Assembly (NCBI GenBank): GCA_021186555.1
Contig: JAJKFL010000005.1
Coordinates: 28,150,635-28,214,634, forward strand
DNA from: Reticulitermes speratus
Taxonomy: Eukaryota > Arthropoda > Insecta > Blattodea > Rhinotermitidae
Length of the DNA: 64,000 nt
Direction: 5' to 3'
The first letter of the stretch is position 1, and each line of letters begins with the position of its first letter. Under the pieces are notes generated by a model that saw only the letters and a list, made by a program, of their open reading frames with translations, did not search any database and was not told where the DNA came from. The position numbers were made by a program, and so were the translations under genes. Of the stretch, positions 56,900-64,000 are shown piece by piece.

Positions 56900-57154
56900 C
56901 AGGAGTGTCCAACCCTCGAGCTGCATGCGGGCCGACAGGTTTTGTTATGAGGCACGCAGCCACATTTGTAATTTTATATATATAAAACATATAATATACA
57001 GTGCCGTTTCATAGCATATATTTTACTATATATATACTACAAAGTGCACAACAATGTAGGCGGTCAGGTATGCAAGATTCTTACACGTGCGTGCTGCGAA
57101 CCATTTCACAATAACGATTGTGGCCCTTCGGCAAAGAAAGGTTGGACAACCCTG
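56900..57154. mobile_element. hAT MITE (non-autonomous, complete)
   Basis: The left terminal repeat is CAGGAGTGTCCAACC. The right one, read inward, is CAGGGTTGTCCAACC (13 of 15 match). Sub-terminal motifs gctgcatgcgggccgac and gtggcccttcggcaaag are the usual GGCCC blocks of this hAT group. The AT-rich interior has no transposase. It is 255 bases long with perfect target duplications, so it inserted fairly recently. Confidence 0.92.
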
Positions 57155-57162
57155 ATGTAAAC
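57155..57162. repeat. 8-base target duplication, right, of hAT MITE
   Basis: atgtaaac, identical to 56892-56899. Confidence 0.9.
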
Positions 57163-57164
57163 AA

Positions 57165-58410
57165 TATGCTAAGAAAATCATCATGTTTTTACAAATCTAA
57201 AATTATACTTTTAAAATAACGAGGGTTGTGAAGGACAGAGAAATAGATGGCATCATTTTTAAAATGTCTGACCATGGAAAGGACTGGTAGCACCTAATCC
57301 TTGAGTCAGAAGAATAAAAAAAAGAAGAAATATTTTACCCCGTGTATCTCACACAAATTACACCTCCGGTAATAATTTCACATAAAAGAAGAACACATTA
57401 ACGAACACGCTTTATTAGAATATTAATATCACAGACTGCGTGACTCTCAGTCAGCAACATATTATGCGGATAGTTTAGTTCGTACTAGAGATGGCGTCTG
57501 TGAGCTTGTTTGCGAGGGAGACACTTTACATCTGGTGGCATTGTGCTTGTGCAGGAAGTAGTTGCGTGTATTCCCGATAGAGTAGGTATAAACCCGACAC
57601 AGAGCAGGAAGGAAATGAAATTCTGTAAGTGCTGCTATCTGCCATGTCAACTGAGGACTACACCGGTTGTATTGATTTGTAACGAAGATCAGAAGGCGGG
57701 CACCCGTAAAAGTAAAAAGGAAATGAATTTGCAAGTAAAGCATTCTGGTCGTTGAAACACCAACCTTCTCGTCTTTTCCTTCTGTCCTTTTTCCTTCCTC
57801 AGCCTTTCTTTTCTTCCTCGCTCCACGTCTTTCCTTTTAAGAGGGAATTATATTTTACATTTTAAAAAGAAAATTGAGCTGTTCTGCATGCTTAGTGTTA
57901 GGATTGTCGTGAGGACTCTCTTTCCTCTTAGTCATCAGTGTCACGTAAACACACTTTATTCTTCGTGTACCGATACCACATGGTTCTACATTTTGTAATG
58001 TTCATTTAGGTACATGCACGTCCTGACTTGCGCAGTAGCTACGCTCCCCGACGCTATATAATTTAGCTGTTGACAGCGTCGTTAAATAACACACTTAGAC
58101 TTACGGAAGATCCGGTGGAAGTCGAATTTTGCGCAAGTCGGATTTCATTATACATGTGGTCAAATATAGACGTAGATACAGGAGAGTCCAGTTAACATCC
58201 AAACTCCAACACACCGCAACATAACAGGCTGCAGCATGACCGCCCGCCGTTGTGTTACTGCACAGCAGTATTCTTCCGCCACCTTCGTTTCATTGCGCTT
58301 TCATTCGAGCAAGGAAAAATTCGGCGCATGTATCAAAAGTGTTAGTATCGCAATTTCTTTTTTTAGCTTTTCAAAATTGCGTATGTCTTGAATTGCATAA
58401 GCTGGGGGTG
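57165..58410. other. Unique DNA, no gene recognised
   Basis: Frames of 81 and 93 codons overlap on opposite strands at 57462-57755 without recognisable domains. There is a pyrimidine-rich tract at 57765-57840. Confidence 0.35.
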
Positions 58411-58417
58411 GCCTATT

Positions 58418-58470
58418 CACTTATCTGTTTTGACGATGCGTGTAGTATCTCAGACTACACAGCGTCGAAT
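58418..58470. repeat. Short Rep-B-like palindrome
   Basis: gacgatgcgtgtagt and actacacagcgtcg are near-perfect reverse complements around a 7-base loop. It resembles a Rep-B element collapsed to its two ends. Confidence 0.55.
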
Positions 58471-58624
58471 TATAGGTACGACTGGTAAAGTGAAAGTGTG
58501 TGAAAGGAAGCCGTCATTACGTAACTGTAGTTACTATTCCAGCTTTCACCAAGAGGGAGTGACGTGTCTAGTCAAGAATCGAAAACGCACCTGCTGAATG
58601 TAAGTTGAGAGGCGTTACTGCTTT

Positions 58625-58636
58625 ATGATACATGTT
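58625..58636. repeat. Target-site duplication, left, of SINE-4 copy 2
   Basis: atgatacatgtt, perfectly repeated at 58908-58919. Confidence 0.92.
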
Positions 58637-58907
58637 TTTTTTATGAAGGGCCCTCGCACCACAGCCTTAAGGCTTTTTGTGCAACCTCAATGAAGATGAT
58701 GAGGATGAACAGTTTTTTTTACCAATTTTTACAATTAATGGAGCACCAGTGGAATGAAATCGACAGGAAAAAACCGACAACTCGGAGAAAAACCTGTCCC
58801 AGTGCCACTTTGACCACCACAAATCTCACATGGACTTGACCTGGGACCGAACTCCGGGCCTCCGTGGTGAGAGGCCGGCAACTAACCGCCTGAGCCATGG
58901 CACTGCC
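58637..58907 (-). mobile_element. SINE-4 copy 2 (full length)
   Basis: On the minus strand: gccatggctcaggcggttag (head, A box), cggagttcggtcccaggtc (B-box region), aaagtggcactgggacaggt (body), and a 3' domain ttgcacaaaaagccttaagg that is absent from the copy at 36062-36240. Perfect 12-base target duplications flank it. Confidence 0.92.
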
Positions 58908-58919
58908 ATGATACATGTT
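58908..58919. repeat. Target-site duplication, right, of SINE-4 copy 2
   Basis: atgatacatgtt, identical to 58625-58636; its first bases overlap the apparent SINE start. Confidence 0.9.
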
Positions 58920-59141
58920 AGGTATACAGGATTAAACTGTGACGTAATCGGCTATTTATTAATACTTAAGAAAAAAGAGAGCTACGATCCGTAGACGGGG
59001 GTAACCTGAGTCATATACAGGCAGCGTTTTCTTCTTTAGTAGATGGGATGGTCAAGACAAGTGACCAAAGGCAGCATGGTTTCGGGCCTACTTGAAGAGT
59101 AAGAGACAGATATAGGAGGAGGATTTAGAAGACGATAAAGG

Positions 59142-59442
59142 TAAAGGTAAAGTTGTCCCTGAGCACGCCATGAAGGCATGGAGAGGAGGAGGAAGAGATA
59201 TAGTTGTACTCCATAACTTCGACACTAGACCGAGGTGGTCAGTTTCACGGCACGGAAGCTTTACCCCATGATAAAGAGCTCCCAGTACCCGTTGAATAGT
59301 AGTTTGTGGGGGGGGGGCCAGAACCGGTCTGGACGCTTTGGAGAAAAGGGAACACTTTTACCCTTCTCGGGAAACGAACCATGATTCGTCTGTAACCCAC
59401 CCCGTGGCCTAGTCAATATACTGACTACGCTACAGCCTTTAA
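59142..59442 (-). mobile_element. SINE-2, full length, diverged
   Basis: aaaggtaaaggtaaagttgt (tail), ctccataacttcgacactag, cccagtacccgttgaatagt, ccagaaccggtctggacgct, and the head read as tagtcaatatactgactacg, then ctacagcc. A G run at 59307-59315 lies inside. Confidence 0.88.
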
Positions 59443-59577
59443 ATCTTCTAATCCTTAAAGACAGTAAGACAGAAATAAGACTGGTCTTGAAAGTTAGGCG
59501 TGTCCAGCTTGTTAGTACTTTCGTTCTAAAGTAAATAGAACATTTAGAAAGTCTAGATATAGATGGGAGGTTGTGGA

Positions 59578-59595
59578 CTGTATATATATATATAT
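59578..59595. repeat. (TA)n microsatellite
   Basis: Nine TA units, just upstream of a LINE-C scrap. Confidence 0.95.
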
Positions 59596-59625
59596 GGTTC
59601 TTTATAAGGTCTAGTTTTGAGCTGT

Positions 59626-59706
59626 GTTGAATACCATAAAAGGTGAGGAATTTCTTGTGTACCCGAGCGATTTCAAGGACTGGGTTCCGGGCGGTTTTTT
59701 GGTTAC
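59626..59706 (+). mobile_element. LINE-C 3'-UTR scrap
   Basis: ataccataaaaggtgaggaatttc, gcgatttcaaggactgggtt and cgggcggttttttggtta match the LINE-C 3' end (6005-6085). Confidence 0.6.
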
Positions 59707-59709
59707 TTG

Positions 59710-60370
59710 ATATCTTAATCCTTTAGCTTGTCTTAATATTGGCCTCTGTGTTTTCAAATGTGACTTTGTTTGTAAATTTTATTAAAACTAGTCTAACTGC
59801 GTAAATATACACAAATAAAACACGGGGGGAAATTCGTCAATTCACTTTTTGTTTTCACTGTTCGGCCATGTAATGCGGTGAAAAAGTTCAGATGTTTTGA
59901 AGGCAGAGCAACTAGGAATCGTGTCAAAACATGGATCTAAATTATTCAAACTATCGATTGACAATGTTCAGTTTTCTAAAAACCTGCAAGTTATTTGTCT
60001 ATGCCTCTTGTAGGCCACGCGCGAAAGAAACAAGCACAAGAAACGGCTTAAGAACATTCCCAGCGGCTGCTTTAGTGTGCTTTGCTGCCACACAATTTGA
60101 AGCAACTTACAGCCACAGTTAATAGGATCTTTGTGTTTCTTCCTCCATCATAGAAAGAGATCGGACAAATTATAGTAGTGGAACGGTAAAGCCGTACGTT
60201 TGTTCAGGCCCCAGACATTAAGGAATATACACTCGGTGAGCCATTTACTCTAAAAGCATAGCCTACGTTTTCTCATCAGCGAGTGGTCAGCGCGTAAGTT
60301 GACTGGCCTGATCCTACAGTCACAAACACCGCCATCTGAGATACAGGTACACTTATTGCATGTGGTAAAC
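59710..60370. other. Unique DNA, no gene recognised
   Basis: No recognisable feature. Confidence 0.35.
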
Positions 60371-60378
60371 ATCCAGCA

Positions 60379-60644
60379 GCCGATCCCAGTGGCCGCGCGG
60401 TCTAAGGCGTGGGTCTACAGCCGCTCGCTTGCTGGGATTGTGGGTTCGAATCCCGCCGGGGTTATGGATGTCATTCTCTTGTGAGTGTTGTTTGTTGTCA
60501 GGTAGAGGTCTCTGCGACGGACTGGTCACTCGTCCAGATGAGTCCTATAGAGTGTGGTGTGTCTCAAATTGTGTGATCGCGAAACCTCGAAAAATGAAGA
60601 GGCCTAGGCCCCCTAGGGGCTGTCGAGCCATAGGAAAAAAACCT
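60379..60644 (+). mobile_element. SINE-1 copy 3 (full length)
   Basis: gccgatcccagtggccgcgc (head), gtgggttcgaatcccgccgg (B box), gcgacggactggtcactcgt (body) and ggggctgtcgagccatagg, then A7 (3' end). tccagca at 60372-60378 and 60645-60651 is a likely short target duplication. Confidence 0.92.
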
Positions 60645-60755
60645 TCCAGCATATACAGTAATTAAGATATAAAGGTGGCGCCTGTTCCTTGTGCTGAAAT
60701 TTCAGCGTCTCCGGTAGCTGAGATATCAAAGCTGCCCTTCCTCTGCGTTCTAAAC

Positions 60756-60921
60756 CAGGTGTGTACAAATTTTCCAAAACTCCACGAACCACCTCACACT
60801 TCTAAGCGCCAGAAGGGTAACATGAAGCAGGTTTCATGCTGAGGATCCACAAAAATTAGGCGCCGCCATTAAAACAATTAGTCGCCACGGAGACTTGGCG
60901 CCCAGGGGTTGTGCACCCCAG
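60756..60921. mobile_element. Probable short hAT-like MITE
   Basis: The ends are CAGGTGTGTACAA and, read inward from the right, CTGGGGTGCACAA (10 of 13 match). The flanking octamers are ttctaaac and cgctaaac (6 of 8). Length is 166 bases. The interior contains ggcgccgccatt and ccacggagacttggcgcc, with no coding. Confidence 0.55.
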
Positions 60922-61029
60922 CGCTAAACATCCAAAGTCTGTAGCAATTCATAAAAAAAGTATAATTTTTTCTGCACGTAAAACATTATATATCTTCAGA
61001 AACTAATGACAGCTGAAGTTCTGTGTATG

Positions 61030-61262
61030 TTGAGCACTCAGCATCTGCAGTGCCTGCGACAGAAACGCTGCACTTGTTCCCCAGCATGTGCAGTAACTGA
61101 CAAACGATTGCTGCAGTTCTTCTGTATATTCAACATCCCGCGTCTCCAGTAGCTGGGACACAAGTTGCATTTCTTTGTAACATTCAGTATCCAGTAACTC
61201 AGGCACAGACGCTGCACTTCTTATGACGGAGCTGTACCTGTAACATCCAGCATCTCGTCTCC
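61030..61262. repeat. Degenerate minisatellite, about 45-63 base unit
   Basis: The phrase cagcatctgcagt..ct..gaca.a..ctgcacttctt recurs at 61038, 61082, 61138, 61184 and, partially, 61247. A further relative (tcagcgtctccggtagctga) lies at 60703. The 95-codon minus frame at 61003-61290 is read through this repeat and is probably not a gene. Confidence 0.6.
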
Positions 61263-61264
61263 TA

Positions 61265-61500
61265 TCATCGAGACGCGCTCTGCCGCCCACGCGTGACGCC
61301 TCGCCTCATAGATCGCTCCACCATCAACACAACTGTGCGATAATGCGTTTACCTCGTCTCCCATTCACCCCCGCCGCGCAAGCATTACATCCCTCCCCCA
61401 ATAAGTGAGCTCCTGATGTATTCAGTGGTCCATTCATCTCAGAGCAGCGTCCCCTTCCTTACTGCCGGCCGCAACAACCGCTGACAAGTCAAAACATTTT
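61265..61500. other. CpG- and GC-richer stretch
   Basis: This has more CG dinucleotides and higher GC than its surroundings (for example gagacgcgctctgccgcccacgcg and cccccgccgcgcaagc). It lies 1.4 kb upstream of the PR-domain exon on the same strand. Whether it is regulatory is unknown. Confidence 0.35.
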
Positions 61501-61504
61501 CGGA

Positions 61505-62260
61505 AACCTTGTTTATGAAGTTTTTCAATACAGACTACTCCGGCATGCTTACAGATTGTCGTCAGTAGAAACTGTGGGTAATTATCAGTATTCCTTAACC
61601 CCAGTGGTTAAGATCATATTATTATCTTTTCTTCCTTTACTGCAGTAAGTTAGGATTTCAGCTGTGACTTTCTGCTTCAACGGTTTCATCAAATTAGAGA
61701 TTTTACTATAAACATGTTTTCCGATTAAATAAAAATCTGAGTCCAAGAAAGAATACAGTTTCGTATTTCAAGAAATGTAATTTGTTACGTCAATGGATGT
61801 ACGAATACATGACCGAATACCTAATGAGTAAGAGTCTTACTTTGTATTGGGGCGGTCCGTGGTTCAAATGTCGATCTGGAGACCGGCAACTCTGCTGGAA
61901 GTTTCGACAGCGATATTATCTCAAATTGGTCACGACCATTCCCTTCTCGTACGTTGTTCCCAATTACTTATTACCTACTAACCATAGCAAGAGACAGTGT
62001 ACAGTTCCTTAGTCCGATATGCTGATCGCTAGTTCAATAAACCATAAATGACATACATATTTATGGTTACAAACAATTGCTGTGTTTTCAATATGTTCTA
62101 CAATTAATTTTCGATCTATGGACAAATAGAGTTACTGTTATCATCAAGTCTTGTGTGTGTGTGTGTCGCCAATAAATTTAGAGCCAATTACCACTTATAA
62201 AACATAGATGTTACGTCACTGGTGGTTACGTCTTGCGTTAGTTACCTAATATCCATAACA
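61505..62260. other. Unique DNA, no gene recognised
   Basis: gtggttcaaatgtcgat at 61859-61875 is an isolated B-box-like string with no A box at the right distance. A short (TG)n lies at 62153-62166. Confidence 0.35.
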
Positions 62261-62263
62261 CCT

Positions 62264-62370
62264 GTAAAGGTAAAGGTAAAGTTCTCCCCAGAACAGGCCA
62301 TGAAGGCCCAGAGGGAGAGTAGAGGTATAGCTCTACTCTTTCTTTAAACCTGGCACTAGATGAGGGTGTA
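62264..62370 (-). mobile_element. SINE-2, 3' end only
   Basis: gtaaaggtaaaggtaaagtt (tail), ctccccagaacaggccatga, agggagagtagaggtatagc and tggcactagatgagggtg. It is very close to the copy at 16098-16386 and is truncated after about 105 bases. Confidence 0.85.
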
Positions 62371-62892
62371 CGACACTAAAGTGAACTTCTGAAGCTGAAG
62401 TGATATTAACACGTGTTAATGACGGATTTTGATAAACTACGTTCTGTTGTGTAAGACCTTACATAAGGCGTAACTCTTCTTATAATTTTTCAGAACATAA
62501 AATAACAAGGCGCCCCTCGGAAATAGGCAGCTGTCAGTAGCAATTAACACGCAGACTAGGTCAAAGTGAGCGAGGTAAATTTTATGTCACGTCAGTTAAG
62601 CAACCGATAGAGGCCTGTTCGAGATCGAATTCTTCGAAGAAAAAAGGGAAAATGCGGTAAAATGTTTCTGAACCCACTCAATTTTATGGAGCTGATTCTT
62701 TGGCATATGTGCCACGTTCTGATATCATATTGTTAATAGAGGGCTTGAGGTTCATAAATTTACGTTGGCCTATGCGATTTTTCTGCTTTCATCTTTCCCA
62801 TAACAAGGAGATTTAGTGTACGCATTTTTGCCCATCTAATTTATTATTCCATACTCTCAGAAGATAGGTTACTCTGCTTTTCTTTTACTTCT

Positions 62893-62901
62893 ATTTTTCA
62901 G
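62893..62901 (+). promoter_or_regulatory. Splice acceptor of the PR-domain exon
   Basis: The long pyrimidine tract ctgcttttcttttacttc, then tatttttcag, immediately precedes the coding match. The frame is open directly from the AG. Confidence 0.75.
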
Positions 62902-63033
62902 GTCAGAGTCGTGGGGAGTGGGATCCGGTGGTTCCTAGACGCGAGCTTCGATTTGTGTAATTGGTTAAAGTACGTCCGGTCTACGAATCAGAGTGAGGCT
63001 CAGAATGTTCGCACCTTGCTATTGGCTGGAGAG
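62902..63033 (+). CDS. Internal exon encoding part of a PR/SET domain (PRDM- or FOG-like zinc-finger regulator)
   Basis: The exon is 132 bases, 44 codons, phase 0 at both ends. It is preceded by a pyrimidine-rich tract ending in ttttcag (62895-62901) and followed by the donor gtatgt at 63034, so AG/gtatgt fits consensus. The peptide begins VRVVGSGIRWFLDAS. It continues DLCNWLKYVRSTNQSEAQNV and ends RTLLLAGE. The pattern W..DA...NWL.YV......QN is diagnostic of PR domains, the SET-like domain at the N-terminus of PRDM proteins (compare WMCIDAT...NWLRYV...EEQNL in PRDM3/16) and of FOG-type cofactors. PR proteins are nuclear transcription regulators, usually with C2H2 fingers, some with histone methyltransferase activity. 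Which member this is cannot be told from 44 residues. The downstream part of the domain (Y....I...ELLVWY) is not in the remaining 970 bases, so the next exon lies outside the window. Confidence 0.8.
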
Positions 63034-63039
63034 GTATGT
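63034..63039 (+). promoter_or_regulatory. Splice donor of the PR-domain exon
   Basis: gtatgt after gag is a near-consensus 5' splice site, placed in phase 0 right after the conserved QNV...AGE segment. Read-through continues only 25 codons to a stop. Confidence 0.75.
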
Positions 63040-64000
63040 CACTATTATTGCGTGATCACTGTCGTCTTCGTTAAGTTTTCTTGTATTTCTTATATCTTCC
63101 TCACCTGACGTCACGGAACTAAGGTATATAAATTAGAAGCACGTTTCCAAACTGCATACTTATCCATTAAGAGCGTACATTGAAAATAATAAATAAATAA
63201 ATCAATAAATACAAAACGAATGTAATTTTCACTGAAATGAAGTTGTCGATATTTTGTCACATTGTGGTGTGAATGACGAAGAACTTTCACATTTGTATAA
63301 AATATTAATTTGTAGTAGGCTCTGAGAAAAAAAGAGACAAGCAGGATGCAGTTAATGTGTATCATAACTGTAGTAGCCGGGATGTAAGGCACCCTGTGCC
63401 CATTAGGAAACATGGAAGTACATTTACACATAACATACGTCGTCACGATGTGATGCTTAATTTAGCAGAGGGAGAAATCACCAGCAGCTGTATTAGAGAA
63501 TGCTGTTAAAATTCCTCTTGGTTTCTCATAATTTTGTTTAAATAAATGGAATTTGAATAATATGGCGATCTTTTCGTGGCGCAGTCGCAAAGACGTTTTG
63601 CAGAGCAGCTCGGTGGACTGACATAAAATTTTGATATTGAAGAGTTCTGTAGAAATTTTCCATTTTCGATTCAAATCTAATATTTGTAAGTGGCACTTTG
63701 TGTGACGACTTCACGTGCATCCTATGCGTGACACGCGCGCAGCCAAGTTAACGCACCAGAATTTTAACGCTATGCATTGGCCATGCATTTTATAACTCGT
63801 TACGTGTGCCTGCCACTTTGGAGGGGAACATAACCTTACAAATCGACGGGACAAGCCCATGTCTGTTTTCACCTATCAGTATCATTCCACCGAAGCTCCA
63901 CATTCATAAGGTATCCATTAATCTATTCATACCATCGACACAATATAATGTCAGCAACTGACAGCTTCCTTAAACAAAACACTTCTCTCGCTCCCTTTTA
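63040..64000. other. Probable intron, with a SINE-4-like scrap
   Basis: AT-rich non-coding DNA following the exon's donor site. ttcacctatcagtatcattc, then caccgaagctccacattcat, at 63869-63908 resembles the body of SINE-4 (cattccaccaatgctccat). Minus frames at 63111-63446 and 63462-63720 have no recognisable domain. Confidence 0.45.

Noticed and set aside
61003-61290. 95-codon minus-strand frame with even composition
   Set aside because: It is read through the degenerate minisatellite; no splice sites or domain.
61855-61880. Possible tRNA or SINE head (ggttcaaatgtcgat)
   Set aside because: No A box at the correct distance and no acceptor-stem pairing.
1-64000. Retrovirus, LTR retrotransposon or Polinton copies
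   Set aside because: No long terminal repeat pair, protease, integrase, capsid or envelope motif was recognised on either strand.

Overview
This is a 64 kb piece of a large, repeat-rich animal genome. It is almost certainly an insect and most likely a cockroach or termite (Blattodea). That placement is an inference from recognisable LINE protein tails (for example [15 protein letters not shown], and RRGRRRKQLLDDFKE with a GAAT-type tail), from several tRNA-headed SINE families ending in (CTTTAC)n, and from a gene organisation with tiny exons in long introns. There are no bacterial-style genes. Nearly all open frames are under 130 codons and are chance frames or repeat remnants.

Only one stretch is supported as a host coding exon: 62902-63033 (+). 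It is a 132-base, phase 0/0 exon with good splice sites that encodes the middle of a PR/SET domain (WFLDAS...NWLKYVRST...QNV), as in PRDM or FOG-type zinc-finger regulators. The rest of the gene must lie outside the window or is not recognised. The remaining sequence is intergenic or intronic and is built of interspersed repeats.

Layout. 0-7 kb: unique AT-rich DNA, a related pair of unclassified repeats, a full SINE-1 with target duplications, a perfect 35-base palindrome and a LINE 3' end. 7.3-8.1 kb: a non-autonomous hAT-like element with a nested SINE-2 and an internal duplication. 8-30 kb: many copies of an unclassified repeat (called Rep-A here), one of which carries an internally expanded minisatellite at 20.9 kb; LINE scraps at 13.4, 15.4 and 26.6 kb; palindromic fold-back repeats (Rep-B); and a 461-base inverted-repeat element at 23.1 kb. 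31-32 kb: a decayed mariner transposase. 34-40 kb: a dense cluster of SINE-1, -2, -3 and -4, Rep-B palindromes and LINE tails. 42.5-43.2 kb: a twelve-copy 41-base minisatellite followed by a four-copy 27-base one. 43.9 kb: a hammerhead-like motif. 44-52 kb: SINE-2 remnants, a 300-base ATGT microsatellite and Rep-B half elements. 52.8-55.5 kb: two RTE-like LINE tails flanking a Jockey-type LINE 3' end. 56-61 kb: SINEs, two hAT MITE-like elements and a degenerate minisatellite. 61-64 kb: mostly unique DNA with the PR-domain exon.

The most interesting unexplained signals are: (i) Rep-B, palindromic elements with shared ends that carry hammerhead-ribozyme-like cores and look like Penelope-type terminal sequences; (ii) Rep-A, a repeat in about sixteen copies that matches no class I know; (iii) SINE families with different tRNA-like heads that share one central body and tail; and (iv) the PR-domain exon. 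All calls are by eye; no database search was possible.
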